A stretch of DNA of 64,000 nucleotides from Gilliamella apicola (GCF_000599985.1 NZ_CP007445.1:1798001-1862000), one strand, 5' to 3'; numbered from the stretch's first letter, positions 15,918-26,212 are shown. Notes: generated from the sequence alone by a model not told the origin. Translations and numbers: made by a program.

Positions 15918-17165
15918 TTAACTAAAGACTTCATCTTGAAGTTTGCGTAACTTCCAAACTGTTGTTGTTTCATCTAAAACAACATCATCTTCAGTTAAAA
16001 ACTTACCATTTGGTATATCTCGTTTGGCAACGACATTACCGCTGATAAGACCAATTGGAATATTTTTGTTTTTCTTCATATCCGCATGAGTTTCAATTAC
16101 ACCACGAACACAAAAACCACCGATGCCATCAAGTCTTTCACCAATCTTGATATCCTTTTTAGCAACAGCAACTGTTTCAGATACTGGAGCACCACAAGGA
16201 ACAATAGCGGTATCATGATTTAAAATAGCTTTCGCAATAGTCATTGGTGTTTCAAGACTAGCTAAATGGAAAGGACGATATAAAATGTGATGATCCCTAT
16301 CACCTTTTTTCATTAAATAATTCAATTCATTACTAACATTAGGATTTTGACCTTTAACAATAACAAAAATACCAGGGGCTAAACCATCAACATATTCAAC
16401 AACGCCAAATTTATTAAGAACACCTCCATTTTCTTTAAGATTTAAATCTTTAAGTACTGAATCTAAATCGCCTTTGACACCATGCATGCCAACTACATCT
16501 GGGATGAACCCCATTGCATTAGACAGTAAATTCATTTCTGCCATAGTCTTCGTTCCATCTTGGAATGCAGCTAACATGTGAGATGACATATGTTTTGAAT
16601 CAGCTTCAGCTTGTGCTGTATCAGGGTTTGCTTCGATTTTTAGTTTATTGTTTTTACCTTTACCTACAACTAGAACTTCCATTCCCATTGATTTGGCAAA
16701 TTCATACATCTCAAGTGTTGCTGCTGGTTCATCTCCATCAGAACCGGTATAGATAAGATCAGCGGCACTAAATAGTTTATGCATCAAAGGGCCTATTGTG
16801 ATATCTATCTCAACATTAAGAAGAACTAAATGTTTTTTGGCTAATAATGTTTCTAATGCAATTTTTGCACCTACTTCAGGTACTCCTGTTGCATCAACAA
16901 TTATTTCAACATCTTTTGATTGAATTACTTCTTTAAAATTTTTAGAAACAAGAATGTTATTTTCTTTACTGGCACTTGCCTTATAATCTTTTGCTGCTTG
17001 TTGTGCAGCTTCTAAATTGATATCACTAATTCCAGTTACACTCATTCCCGGAATGGTTGCTATCTGCGCTATCATTCCTCTTCCCATTTGACCAGCACCA
17101 ATAACCCCAACTCGAATTGGATTATCATTTTCTTCTCTTTGTAACAATTGTCTATAGATGGTCAT
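15918..17165 (-). CDS. NAD(P)-dependent oxidoreductase with homoserine-dehydrogenase-like and SAF domains
   Basis: This 415-residue protein is the first gene of the polyol PTS operon. An N-terminal Rossmann fold (VGVIGAGQMGRGMIAQIA, residues about 18-36) resembles the NAD-binding domain of homoserine dehydrogenase; the C-terminus (about 330-400, KIGERLDG, NVVAKRDIPNGKFLTEDDV) is a SAF domain. Proteins of this architecture occur with sugar-acid or polyol catabolism genes, but their exact reactions vary. Here it takes the place normally held by sorbitol-6-phosphate dehydrogenase, so it probably oxidises or rearranges the phosphorylated polyol. ATG 17165 has an AAGGAG site. A perfect CRP-type site lies about 105 bp upstream. 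Confidence 0.75.
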   Translation of the reverse strand: MTIYRQLLQREENDNPIRVGVIGAGQMGRGMIAQIATIPGMSVTGISDINLEAAQQAAKDYKASASKENNILVSKNFKEVIQSKDVEIIVDATGVPEVGAKIALETLLAKKHLVLLNVEIDITIGPLMHKLFSAADLIYTGSDGDEPAATLEMYEFAKSMGMEVLVVGKGKNNKLKIEANPDTAQAEADSKHMSSHMLAAFQDGTKTMAEMNLLSNAMGFIPDVVGMHGVKGDLDSVLKDLNLKENGGVLNKFGVVEYVDGLAPGIFVIVKGQNPNVSNELNYLMKKGDRDHHILYRPFHLASLETPMTIAKAILNHDTAIVPCGAPVSETVAVAKKDIKIGERLDGIGGFCVRGVIETHADMKKNKNIPIGLISGNVVAKRDIPNGKFLTEDDVVLDETTTVWKLRKLQDEVFS

Positions 17166-17267
17166 TTTTGTATTCTCCTTGTTAAATTTAATATTAAATA
17201 GATTTATTAACTATTTATCATAAAGATAACATAATAAATTATAACTACAATTAACAGATCAACATTA

Positions 17268-17283
17268 TGTGACTTTTGTCACA
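17268..17283. promoter_or_regulatory. Perfect CRP-type palindrome upstream of the polyol operon
   Basis: TGTGACTTTTGTCACA matches TGTGA-N6-TCACA exactly and is 103 bp before the first gene. A second TGTCATTTGTCAC motif follows at 17289-17301 and may be part of the SorC-type regulator's operator. Confidence 0.8.
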
Positions 17284-17318
17284 CTAATTGTCATTTGTCA
17301 CTTATTTAAATTTTGGAC

Positions 17319-17348
17319 AAAAAAAACCTCTTTATATAAATAAAGAGG
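17319..17348 (-). terminator. Terminator of the SorC-family regulator gene
   Basis: On the minus strand CCTCTTTA-TTTATA-TAAAGAGG is followed by eight T residues, about 30 bp after the regulator's stop. It separates the regulator transcript from the PTS operon. Confidence 0.9.
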
Positions 17349-17376
17349 CTTTTTAACTATAAAAATTAAAGAATCA

Positions 17377-18324
17377 TTAGTAACTAGTATTTAAAACATA
17401 TTCAGCCATTTTGTCTGTCATAACGATAATATCAATAATCTTAGAATTTAAAGCTGCAATAACCGCTTTTTCCTTATTTTCACCTGATACAATGGCAACT
17501 ACTGTTGGAATTTCACGTAAATCATCTAAACTTAAACCTATAATTTTTTGATTTATTGGACTATTTGCTTCTTTCCCGTCAGAAGTATAAAAACGTGAAT
17601 TACAATCTCCTACCACATCATAATAACGAAACTCCTCAAGATCTTTTTTATTAATATAACCGATTTCTTCCATAGTACTATTTTGATAAGGATTAGATAT
17701 ACCTACGATCGCCATATCAACTGTTTTACCTTCATTGAGTACTTCATTTATATATTTATTCTTACATAGATCATTTTTCATTGTTTGATCTTCCACTAAT
17801 GCTGGTGCATATAAATACTTACATGTACACTGCATCTTCTTTTTAAGATCATAACAAATTTGATTGGAATGTAAGTCAACTTCCTCTGCACCCATACCAC
17901 CTATCAAAGGTACAATAACTAACTTTTTATTGGTTATATAAGGAAATTCATTAACAAATTTTCTAATTGTTTTTCCCCACGAAATACCTAATTTATTAAC
18001 TTTCAAGATTCGTTTATTTAATGCATAAGCAGCTTTTTTAGCCAACCAATTTGTGGATTCTTCATAAGATAGATCATGCGTAGCAACAACAATCGCTTCT
18101 TCTAGTTCAAATTTAGTTTCAAGTTTCTGTTCTAATTCAACTGTATATGCAGTTTCATCTTTGATAAAAATTTCAACAATACCTAATTCTTTAGCATCTT
18201 GTAATTTTTTAGAAATTATTGATCGTGAAATACCTATCTTCTGGGCTATTTGAGCCTGAGTCCAACCGTATTGGTAATACCAAGTTGCAATTTTAACTAA
18301 ATCTCGCTTTTCTTCCCATCTCAT
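17377..18324 (-). CDS. SorC-family transcriptional regulator of the polyol operon
   Basis: This 315-residue regulator has an N-terminal helix-turn-helix (YYQYGWTQAQIAQKIGISRSIISKKL, within residues 16-42) and a C-terminal sugar-phosphate-binding domain of the SorC/DeoR type (LGISWGKTIRKF, VIVPLIGGMG, VDMAIVGISNP, GDCNSRFY). Such proteins repress or activate sugar catabolic operons in response to a phosphorylated intermediate. It lies directly upstream of the PTS operon in the same direction but is separated by a strong terminator. It replaces the DeoR-type SrlR and GutQ genes of enteric sorbitol operons, another sign that the substrate may differ. Confidence 0.88.
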   Translation of the reverse strand: MRWEEKRDLVKIATWYYQYGWTQAQIAQKIGISRSIISKKLQDAKELGIVEIFIKDETAYTVELEQKLETKFELEEAIVVATHDLSYEESTNWLAKKAAYALNKRILKVNKLGISWGKTIRKFVNEFPYITNKKLVIVPLIGGMGAEEVDLHSNQICYDLKKKMQCTCKYLYAPALVEDQTMKNDLCKNKYINEVLNEGKTVDMAIVGISNPYQNSTMEEIGYINKKDLEEFRYYDVVGDCNSRFYTSDGKEANSPINQKIIGLSLDDLREIPTVVAIVSGENKEKAVIAALNSKIIDIIVMTDKMAEYVLNTSY

Positions 18325-18861
18325 AAATCACTCCTATTGATTTTTTATAATTAACAATAGTCAATCAACAAAACAAATGTTTAACTAATAGTAGCATAAA
18401 TTGAAAAATCAAACATTAAATCAAATTTTAATCACCATTAGTATTTAAAAACGTCAAAAAACAATACTAACTATAATGAGTTAAAGTAATAACTTATTAT
18501 ATTTATCACACTTTGTGATTAGTTAAATTATATTGAAATAATACACGGTATAATATCTTTTTGTGACACTTTTATTTATCAACATAAATGACAAAATTTA
18601 AGTTTTATATGATGTTTTTATATAAACATGCATCACATATCTTATGCTTTTTTGTAAAATTCTAAGATACCTTGAAATAACGTAATAATTGTTTGGAGTC
18701 CGCTGTATGGTGCTGATGTCTGAAAAATGCCAAATAATTAAAAAATGGAAATTTATATAATTAAGTTTCAAGGATCAGATTAAGATATATTGATAACCAA
18801 ATAATGTATAAAAGAATATTCATAAATAGGATAAGTTTTCTTGTGAACATAAAATAAGCAT
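18325..18861. other. A+T-rich intergenic region with a dyad
   Basis: About 540 bp between the tkt terminator and the SorC regulator, without a convincing gene. It contains the dyad ATCACA-CTT-TGTGAT at 18505-18519 and a TGTGACAC stretch near 18563. These could be operators of the regulator's own promoter. Confidence 0.4.
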
Positions 18862-18893
18862 AAAAAAACTTCGCTAAAGTTATTAGCGAAGTT
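18862..18893 (-). terminator. Rho-independent terminator of transketolase
   Basis: On the minus strand AACTTCGCTAA-TAACT-TTAGCGAAGTT is followed by a T-run; an 11-bp stem about 25 bp after the tkt stop codon. Confidence 0.93.
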
Positions 18894-18917
18894 TTATTCT
18901 GTTAATCAAACTATATT

Positions 18918-20924
18918 TTATTTCAACAAACTTTTCGCCTGATTTAAGACATTATCAATAGTAAAACCGAATTCTTTAAATAGTTGATCGGCTGGACCTG
19001 ATTCACCAAATGTTGTCATACCAACAACTTTACCATTAAGACCAACATATTTATACCAATAGTCACTGATACCTGCTTCAATCGCTAAGCGAGCCGTTAC
19101 TGAAGATGGTAATACTGATTCTTTATAAGTTTGCTCTTGTTTATCAAATGCATCTGTCGATGGCATTGAGACAACTCTCACTTTTTTACCATCTTCGGTA
19201 AGTTTATGATATGCCTCAACAGCAAGTTCAACTTCTGAACCAGTGGCAATAATAATTAATTCTGGAGTACCAGTACAATCATTAAGAATATAACCACCGC
19301 GATAAACATTAGCCAATTGTTCAGCACTACGATCTTGCTGTTTAAGATTTTGTCTTGAGAAGATTAGCGCTGTCGGACCATCTTGGCGTTCTATCGCATA
19401 TTGCCAAGCGATAGCTGATTCAACTTGGTCACATGGGCGCCAAGTACTAACATTTGGTGTAACTCGTAAACTTGCCATTTGCTCAACAGGTTGATGCGTT
19501 GGTCCATCTTCACCTAAACCAATAGAATCATGAGTATAAACAAATAATGAACGAATCTTCATTAACGCAGCCATACGGATAGCATTACGTGCGTATTCCA
19601 TAAACATAAGGAAAGTTGCGCCATAAGGAATAAATCCGCCATGTAAGGCAATACCATTCATGATTGCTGACATTCCAAATTCACGTACGCCATAGTGGAT
19701 ATAATTACCATTTGGGTTGGCTAAAATCTCTTTTGAACCTGACCACATGGTCAAATTACTTGGTGCTAAGTCAGCAGAGCCGCCTAAAAATTCAGGTAAG
19801 ATAGGAGCAAACGCTTCAATCGCATTTTGTGATGCTTTACGAGTTGCAATCGTTGCAGGATTCGCTTGTAGTTTATTCACAAAATCTTTTGCAACTTGTT
19901 GCCAATTAGCAGGAAGATCGCCATTAACTCGACGTTTAAATTCTTGAGCTAAATCAGGATAAGCTTTAGCATATGCATCAAAACGTGCATTCCACTCATC
20001 TTCAACTTGTTTACCTTTAGCTTTTGCATCCCAAGCATCGTAATACTCTTTTGGAATTTCAAAGGCAGGATAACGCCAACCGAGTTCTTTACGTGTCGCT
20101 TCGATTTCAGCATCACCTAAAGGTGCGCCATGACTTTCGTGACTACCCGCTTTATTTGGTGAACCAAAACCAATAATTGTTTTACACATTAACAATGACG
20201 GTTTATCGGTTACTGCTTGTGCTTGTTCAATGGCTTCTTTTAAAGCTTTAGCATCATGACCATCAATGCCACGAATTACATGCCAACCATAAGCTTCAAA
20301 GCGTTTTGCGGTATCATCAGTAAACCAGCCTTCAATTTCACCATCGATAGAGATACCATTTTCATCATAAAATGCAATGAGTTTGCCTAATTTAAGGGTA
20401 CCAGCTAATGAACATACTTCGTGTGAAATCCCTTCCATCATACAACCATCACCCATAAATACATAAGTATGATGGTCAACGATGGTATGACCAGATTTAT
20501 TAAATTGCGCAGCTAATGTTCTTTCAGCAATAGCCATACCTACAGCATTAGCAATACCTTGTCCTAATGGGCCAGTTGTTGTTTCAACACCAGGAACATA
20601 ACCATATTCAGGGTGACCTGCTGTTTTTGAATGCAATTGACGAAAGTTTTTAAGATCATCAATTGTCACATTATAGCCAGTTAAATGCAGCAAGCTATAA
20701 ATCAACATAGATGCATGACCATTTGATAACACAAAACGGTCGCGATCAGCCCAATTAGGGTTAGTTGGATTATGTTTTAAAAATCCACGCCAAAGTACTT
20801 CAGCCATATCAGCCATGCCCATAGGTGCGCCTGGGTGACCAGATTTAGCTTTTTGCACACCATCCATACTTAATGCTCTTATCGCATTCGCTAGTTCGCG
20901 GTGAGATAAAGTCGTTGCATTCAT
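18918..20924 (-). CDS. tktA: Transketolase
   Basis: This 668-residue thiamine-diphosphate enzyme transfers two-carbon units between ketose and aldose phosphates in the pentose phosphate pathway. It is full length for the TktA/TktB family (about 663-668). The ThDP/Mg motif [12 protein letters not shown], the start [20 protein letters not shown], the pyrimidine-domain segment [18 protein letters not shown] and [13 protein letters not shown] near the C-terminus are all present. It lies 150 bp downstream of transaldolase, separated by a hairpin that may only partly terminate, so the two may be expressed together. Confidence 0.98.
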   Translation of the reverse strand: MNATTLSHRELANAIRALSMDGVQKAKSGHPGAPMGMADMAEVLWRGFLKHNPTNPNWADRDRFVLSNGHASMLIYSLLHLTGYNVTIDDLKNFRQLHSKTAGHPEYGYVPGVETTTGPLGQGIANAVGMAIAERTLAAQFNKSGHTIVDHHTYVFMGDGCMMEGISHEVCSLAGTLKLGKLIAFYDENGISIDGEIEGWFTDDTAKRFEAYGWHVIRGIDGHDAKALKEAIEQAQAVTDKPSLLMCKTIIGFGSPNKAGSHESHGAPLGDAEIEATRKELGWRYPAFEIPKEYYDAWDAKAKGKQVEDEWNARFDAYAKAYPDLAQEFKRRVNGDLPANWQQVAKDFVNKLQANPATIATRKASQNAIEAFAPILPEFLGGSADLAPSNLTMWSGSKEILANPNGNYIHYGVREFGMSAIMNGIALHGGFIPYGATFLMFMEYARNAIRMAALMKIRSLFVYTHDSIGLGEDGPTHQPVEQMASLRVTPNVSTWRPCDQVESAIAWQYAIERQDGPTALIFSRQNLKQQDRSAEQLANVYRGGYILNDCTGTPELIIIATGSEVELAVEAYHKLTEDGKKVRVVSMPSTDAFDKQEQTYKESVLPSSVTARLAIEAGISDYWYKYVGLNGKVVGMTTFGESGPADQLFKEFGFTIDNVLNQAKSLLK

Positions 20925-21045
20925 GTTGTAATCTCCAAAAAAATTTTTAATTTAAAATTCCTAATTTAGCAAGTTACTATCATCAGCAACAATTGCTGTC
21001 ACCTGCCAAATTTGTTAATCAAATCGAATTAAATAGTGTAAAAAT

Positions 21046-21061
21046 GGGGAGCTAGCTCCCC
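21046..21061 (-). terminator. Hairpin between transaldolase and transketolase
   Basis: GGGGAGCTAGCTCCCC is a perfect palindrome followed on the minus strand by ATTTTTA, 17 bp after the transaldolase stop. It is probably a (partial) terminator. Confidence 0.7.
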
Positions 21062-21077
21062 TTTGTATTCTATATGT

Positions 21078-22028
21078 TTAAAGTAATGCACTAATCATGT
21101 CTTCTAATTTACCTTGGTCAACAGCAAAAGCACGGATACCTTCAGCAAGTTTCTCAACTGCCATGGCATCGCTATTGTGTTGCCATCTAAATTCAGCCTC
21201 AGTCATTGGTGCTGGAGGAGCAACGACCGCTTGATTTGGATTAAGTTTTTGCGTAACAGTGGCTGTTGATTGTTGCATTTGTGCAAGCAAATTAGGGGCA
21301 ATGGTTAAACGGTCACACCCCGCTAGTGCTAAAATTTGATCAACCTTACGGAAGCTTGCGCCCATTACAATCGTTTTATAGCCATGTTGTTTGTAATAAT
21401 TGAAGATATTACGAACTGAAACGACACCAGGATCTTCGTCTGCAACATAAGGATCGATTGGTTTTTTAGCTTGATACCAATCATAAATACGACCAACAAA
21501 TGGAGAAATTAAAAAAGCATTAACTTCAGCACATGCTCTTGCTTGTGCAAACGAAAAAAGTAATGTCAAATTACAGTTAATACCTTCTTTTTCAAGAATT
21601 TCGGCAGCTTTAATCCCTTCCCATGTAGAAGCAATTTTAATTAAGATACGTGATTTATCGATACCTTTTGCTTGATAGAGTTCAATAATACGACGTGCTT
21701 TATCAATACAACCTTGAGTATCAAATGATAAACGGGCATCCACTTCGGTCGAGATACGACCAGGAACTAATTTTAAAATTTCAGCACCAATATTTACAGC
21801 AACTTGATCACACGCATTAACTAATTGTTGTTCTTTGCTACCACCTAATTTTTTAGCGGTTTCTACAGCAGAATCAATTAGATAATGATATTGAGGAAGT
21901 TGAGCTGCTTTCAGTACAAGGGATGGATTAGTTGTGGCATCTTCTGGAGAAAATTGTTTAATTGAATCGATATCTCCAGTATCGGCAACTACAACAGTTA
22001 ACTTTTTAAATTCATCTAATTGACTCAT
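21078..22028 (-). CDS. talB: Transaldolase
   Basis: This 316-residue enzyme moves dihydroxyacetone units between sugar phosphates. It has the family motifs DATTNPSL near residue 30, the Schiff-base lysine in [23 protein letters not shown], and the end [21 protein letters not shown]. Length equals E. coli TalB (317). Together with transketolase and the neighbouring broken ribose-5-phosphate isomerase-like gene it forms a pentose-phosphate cluster next to the polyol PTS operon. Confidence 0.98.
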   Translation of the reverse strand: MSQLDEFKKLTVVVADTGDIDSIKQFSPEDATTNPSLVLKAAQLPQYHYLIDSAVETAKKLGGSKEQQLVNACDQVAVNIGAEILKLVPGRISTEVDARLSFDTQGCIDKARRIIELYQAKGIDKSRILIKIASTWEGIKAAEILEKEGINCNLTLLFSFAQARACAEVNAFLISPFVGRIYDWYQAKKPIDPYVADEDPGVVSVRNIFNYYKQHGYKTIVMGASFRKVDQILALAGCDRLTIAPNLLAQMQQSTATVTQKLNPNQAVVAPPAPMTEAEFRWQHNSDAMAVEKLAEGIRAFAVDQGKLEDMISALL

Positions 22029-22234
22029 ACTTTTTTTATCCTCTACAGCATTTAGTTTAATAAATTATAATAGCATTTATTCTGTAATAAAACGACAATG
22101 ACATATTGCTATTTCCCACCCATGGCAGATTAAAAAACAAACCAATATAAAGTAAAATTAAATATTGAAAAAATCACATTGTTTGCAAGTTTAATCTGCT
22201 TAACTAAAAAATTGTGACAAATAATGATTATGTA

Positions 22235-22683
22235 CTATGATAGCTGATCATAATGGTTAATACGTTCAACTTTAGCTGTTGACGTTCTACTTTCAAATTC
22301 AGAATTTGACCTTGGTCCCATAAGTTTTTTAGCTAGCTCAAGACCAATTACTTTAGCACCCATTATCATAAATTGTGCATTATTGCTTTTTTTAGCAAGT
22401 TCAGATGAAAATGTATCATGACGTTGTGCAACACAAATACTCAGTAACTTATTAGTAGCAATCGCAACACCTATATCTTTCTCACAAATTAAGATACCTC
22501 GTTCATGCATATCTTCTTTGATTGAACAAGCTATAGCGTTGGCAACATCTGAGTACAAAGAGTCTTTTATCTGCTTGTCACTGCTATAATCAACAATTTC
22601 AAAACTTTGTTTAGTTAAATAATCAAATTTGCTATTTCTAAATTCAAAAGCATCATCACAGCGCCAATAGCTATTGGTTTTAT
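22235..22683 (-). pseudogene. rpiB: RpiB/LacAB-family sugar-phosphate isomerase, frameshifted and lacking a start codon
   Basis: The last 107 codons (from about 22558) read as the C-terminal part of an RpiB-type isomerase: YSDVANAIA, RGILICEKDIGVAIATNK, ICVAQRHDTFSSELAKK, GAKVIGLELAKK. The missing N-terminus is still present upstream in two frames: KPIAIG at the expected start, then, after a shift near 22655-22664, CDDAFEFRNSKFDYL running into YSDV. The expected initiator is ATA (22681-22683) after a GAGA-type ribosome site, where ATG would fit. A frameshift plus a lost start makes it a pseudogene. The canonical Gly of GTG is Glu-Lys here (ICEKDIG), another sign of relaxed selection. Confidence 0.8.
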
Positions 22684-22942
22684 ATTATTTTATCTCAATT
22701 TAATTCAAAAAATGAACATAGGTTCATATTAATATCATTTGATATTTTTAGGTATAAATTAATTTAATTATGTGATGAATGTCTCGAAAATAAAATTTTT
22801 TTAAGAAAATATAGCAATAATTTATGCTATTAATTGCAAAAATCACTACTGACAAACACTTTTTATAGTAAAGTTTTAACATTATTCAATCAAAGGTTGA
22901 ATATAAATACATTTGTACAGATTCATTTTGAAAAGATATCAA

Positions 22943-23188
22943 TCATTTATTTAACCAAACATAAACTATTTGTTGATAGACATTACAACCTGCACACGTT
23001 TTGCATTGATTAAGTTTGCATGCGGTTTGACTATCCTCAATGGTTAACTGTTGAATGCATCCTTTTTTAATCCAAAAATCTAGCATTTGAACTGTAGCGC
23101 TATTAGGAATACGAAAATGTCGAGCGATGTCTTGTAGAGCTGCTCGGCCTTTTAACTGCACATAATCTCGAATTGAAGTTACTAGCAT
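22943..23188 (-). CDS. feoC: FeoC, ferrous iron transport regulator
   Basis: This 81-residue protein has an N-terminal winged helix (VTSIRDYVQLKGRAALQDIARHF, in residues 3-25, and SATVQMLDFWIKKGC) and a Cys-rich wing (CKLNQCKTCAGC) that in FeoC can bind an iron-sulfur cluster. It follows feoB in the feoABC order of Enterobacterales. A hairpin with a short T-tract lies between feoB and feoC and probably lowers its expression. Confidence 0.88.
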   Translation of the reverse strand: MLVTSIRDYVQLKGRAALQDIARHFRIPNSATVQMLDFWIKKGCIQQLTIEDSQTACKLNQCKTCAGCNVYQQIVYVWLNK

Positions 23189-23189
23189 A

Positions 23190-23223
23190 ATAATAAAAGA
23201 TGCAAGGTTATACCCTGCATCTT
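23190..23223 (-). terminator. Hairpin between feoB and feoC
   Basis: On the minus strand AAGATGCA-GGGTATAACCT-TGCATCTT is followed by TTATTATTAT. It is probably an attenuating terminator after feoB. Confidence 0.7.
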
Positions 23224-23279
23224 CTCCTTAATTTATGATTGAAATAGTTGATAAATAATGTGTTTTAATAGACTACTAT

Positions 23280-25607
23280 TTAATAACAGCAGGATGAATT
23301 TTTAGAGTTAGATGAACTAATTATTGTTTGATTAAAAATAGAATATCGCCCTACTATCCGCATAGTGATAATCATAATTAGCATAAATGCCCCACATCCC
23401 AAAAGCCACCAAACCGCTGATTGTGAATGTCCAATCAAAGTTGTTTGATAGTAAATTGTTGCAGATAACCAACCAATGATAAAAGTCCAAATTCCAATAA
23501 ATATCATCCATCTTATACCAGCCTCTCGATATACCGCCCCTAAAGCCGCAGCACAAGGAGTATAAAGTAATATAAAAATCAAATAAGCTATTGCCACTGA
23601 TGGCGTCATAAAGGAGTTTTTTAATTGTGATACTGCTGTCGAATCTACTGCCAAATCTGATTGTAATGAGTCAATATCATCATTGACTGTTGATAAACTC
23701 AAAGGATCTAAAACAGCATCAGACAAATTAACTAGATTTTTAGGGATCGTTTTAAGTGCATCTAAAATACCTTGCGACAAATTGAATGATTCAGACTGTT
23801 GTGTGGTATCCGTTTCATCCATAGAATAAAGCGAATTTAAGGTTGCAATAACCGATTCTTTAGCAAAAATACCAGTAAAAATACCAACTGTAGCTGGCCA
23901 ATTGTGTTGATTAATACCCATTGGAGCGAATGCTGGTGTGATCTTCTGACTAACAACAGATAGCATCGAATCTTGTGAATCTTCATGTCCAAACGTTCCA
24001 TCTCGCCCCCATGAATTAAGCAGACTTAAGACCGTCACCATGATGACAATGGCTTTTCCAGCTCTAAAAATGAAATTTTTCAGACGTTGCCAAGTTAAAT
24101 TGAGCAAACTGCTTAACGTAGGGATTCGATATACTGGCATTTCCATAATAAATGGCGTAATCGAGCCCTTTAATAAGGTAAACTTAAGGACAAAGCCAGT
24201 GAAAATAGCCACAGCGACACCCAACATATACAAACTAAAAACGATAAATGAAGCATGTTTAGGAAAAAAGATAACTGCAAACAACGCATACACCGGCAAT
24301 CTTGCTCCGCACGACATAAATGGAATCATACAAATTGACATAATGCGATCACGCGTGCTTTCTAATGTACGCGTTCCCATAATGGCTGGCACACCACAAC
24401 CAAAACCAACTAACATGGGTACAAACGCCTTACCTGGCAAACCTATACAGCGCATACCACGATCGACAACCATTGCCGCCCTTGCCAAATAACCCGAATC
24501 TTCTAAAAATGACAAACAGAAAAACATTGCCCCTATTACAGGTATAAAAGTTGAAACAGTTTGAATACCACGCCCTATACCATTAGCTAAAATAGCGATA
24601 AGCCAGCTCGGTGCGTGTATAGTTTGTAACACTTGTGCAGTGCCATCCACAAACAACGTGCCACATAATCCATCAAAAAAATCAACAAAAACCGAACCAA
24701 AATTAATCGACAACATAAACATGATATACATTGTTAACAAAAACAATGGAATACCTGTAATGCGACCTAAAAAAATCCTGTCAAGTATATCTGAAAAACG
24801 AACATTTAACTCACGAGGCTTGTCAATGACTGTTTTACAAATGGTATCAATTGTATCATAGCGGGCAGATGCTAATGCTACATCAATTTCATTATCGCAC
24901 CACGCTGAAAGTAAAAGGCGACAGGCTGTTAGTTTTTCACTCTCAAGCTGGGTCAGATTATAATGTGAATCATCTAATAACACATCATGCAATTGCCATG
25001 GGTTAAATTGACGCACTTCACTTTTTTCAGGCAATTCATTAATATATCTATCAATAATCGCTTGCTGTTCATCCCCTAACAAATTTATTGATGGATTGGC
25101 TACTTGGGAAGATAATGTCATCGCTTGAATTTGCTGATACAGTGCTTGCAATCCTATTTTTTTACTTGATGATATCGCCACCACGGGACAACCCAACAAT
25201 TTTGATAATTTTGTAATATTAATCTGTTCGCCCATTGCTTTAACCGCATCCATCATATTAAGTACGACAATCATAGGTAATTGCAAATCGACTAATTGAC
25301 AAGTCAAATACAAACTACGCTGCAAATTTGTCGCATCAATGATATTTACCAGCACGCAATCATCTTCACTCAAGACAAACTGTCTTGCAATTAACTCATC
25401 TTGCGAGACGCATAAGGGATCGGATTCAATTGAATAGGTTCCCGGTAAATCAACAATATCATATTGTTTATGATTGTAGGTAAACAGCCCAGTTTTACGT
25501 TCAACAGTAACGCCAGGCCAATTACCCACTCTTTGTTTGGCACCAGTCAACAAATTGAATAATGTTGTTTTACCACAATTTGGATTACCAATTAGCGCGA
25601 TCTTCAT
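23280..25607 (-). CDS. feoB: FeoB, ferrous iron transporter with GTPase domain
   Basis: This 775-residue inner-membrane protein is the Fe2+ permease. The N-terminal GTPase has G1 GNPNCGKTT (residues 7-15), G2 in WPGVTVERKTG, G3 DLPGTYS and G4 LNMMD; the membrane part has two Gate domains (GSVFVDFF, GFGCGVPAIMGTRT, SCGARLPVYALF) and a C-terminal repeat (PCAAALGAVYREAGIRW). Length matches E. coli FeoB (773). It overlaps feoA by four bases (ATGA), so translation is probably coupled. The C-terminal tail ends in CCY. Confidence 0.98.
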   Translation of the reverse strand: MKIALIGNPNCGKTTLFNLLTGAKQRVGNWPGVTVERKTGLFTYNHKQYDIVDLPGTYSIESDPLCVSQDELIARQFVLSEDDCVLVNIIDATNLQRSLYLTCQLVDLQLPMIVVLNMMDAVKAMGEQINITKLSKLLGCPVVAISSSKKIGLQALYQQIQAMTLSSQVANPSINLLGDEQQAIIDRYINELPEKSEVRQFNPWQLHDVLLDDSHYNLTQLESEKLTACRLLLSAWCDNEIDVALASARYDTIDTICKTVIDKPRELNVRFSDILDRIFLGRITGIPLFLLTMYIMFMLSINFGSVFVDFFDGLCGTLFVDGTAQVLQTIHAPSWLIAILANGIGRGIQTVSTFIPVIGAMFFCLSFLEDSGYLARAAMVVDRGMRCIGLPGKAFVPMLVGFGCGVPAIMGTRTLESTRDRIMSICMIPFMSCGARLPVYALFAVIFFPKHASFIVFSLYMLGVAVAIFTGFVLKFTLLKGSITPFIMEMPVYRIPTLSSLLNLTWQRLKNFIFRAGKAIVIMVTVLSLLNSWGRDGTFGHEDSQDSMLSVVSQKITPAFAPMGINQHNWPATVGIFTGIFAKESVIATLNSLYSMDETDTTQQSESFNLSQGILDALKTIPKNLVNLSDAVLDPLSLSTVNDDIDSLQSDLAVDSTAVSQLKNSFMTPSVAIAYLIFILLYTPCAAALGAVYREAGIRWMIFIGIWTFIIGWLSATIYYQTTLIGHSQSAVWWLLGCGAFMLIMIITMRIVGRYSIFNQTIISSSNSKNSSCCY

Positions 25608-25849
25608 GCTCCAACCTCTAATACTTCAATAAAAGAAGCTTCTTGGCGGCGTAAACATAATAAAAATCCACGCATATTAATTTCTATGGGATCACCGAAT
25701 GGTGCAGTGCGTACTACTTCGACTTTACAACCAGGTGTAATACCCATAGCTAGTAATTTACGACGATAAGGTAACGATTTAGGTAAAAATCTAGAAATAA
25801 CCGCCTCACGCCCTATCGGCAAGTGGTTAAGAGTTAAAGATGACATCAT
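25604..25849 (-). CDS. feoA: FeoA, ferrous iron transport accessory protein
   Basis: This 81-residue SH3-like cytoplasmic protein is required for FeoB activity. Typical motifs are present: LPYRRKLLAMGITPGCKVEVVRTAPFGDPIEI, spread over residues 26-57, and LCLRRQEASFIEV. It is the first gene of feoABC; a 15-bp perfect dyad about 50 bp upstream is a likely Fur operator. Confidence 0.96.
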   Translation of the reverse strand: MMSSLTLNHLPIGREAVISRFLPKSLPYRRKLLAMGITPGCKVEVVRTAPFGDPIEINMRGFLLCLRRQEASFIEVLEVGA

Positions 25850-25897
25850 ACTTCCTACGTATATTTAGCTTATAGATTTTTATCGCACAAATTAAAA

Positions 25898-25912
25898 TGC
25901 GAATAATTCGCA
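25898..25912. promoter_or_regulatory. 7-1-7 dyad upstream of feoA, candidate Fur operator
   Basis: TGCGAATAATTCGCA is a perfect 7-1-7 inverted repeat that matches the Fur form TGATAAT-N-ATTATCA at 10 of 14 defined positions. It lies 49 bp upstream of feoA. The remainder of the 363-bp feoA-yffB gap shows no gene. Confidence 0.5.
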
Positions 25913-26212
25913 ATATTAATACACATTAATGTGGAAAAAAACAAATTTTAATGTAAAAAATGGAAATAATGGTCAAATAATGGGGGCTAGTAGAAGGTTT
26001 TCAATCATTTTTGAGTAAAAATGACAGTGTACCTTCAGAAAAAACGATTATATCCTCTTTAATGTAAGGTTGGTGAAATAATCAATCACTAATATTATCG
26101 AGTATAATAAAACTAAATCAGAACTATATTCTCATTAATCATCCTAATTGCTGATAATAACTTATAACTGATATAATCTTTCAATATATCAAAAAAATGG
26201 ATCAACTAAATT

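Noticed and set aside
18686..18751. Possible 17-codon peptide near 18706 preceded by GGAG
   Set aside because: Too short, with no conservation evidence available; may be chance in A+T-rich DNA.
24040..24492. 150-codon plus-strand frame inside feoB
   Set aside because: It is antisense to a well-conserved membrane region of FeoB, and its composition mirrors the reverse of hydrophobic codons.
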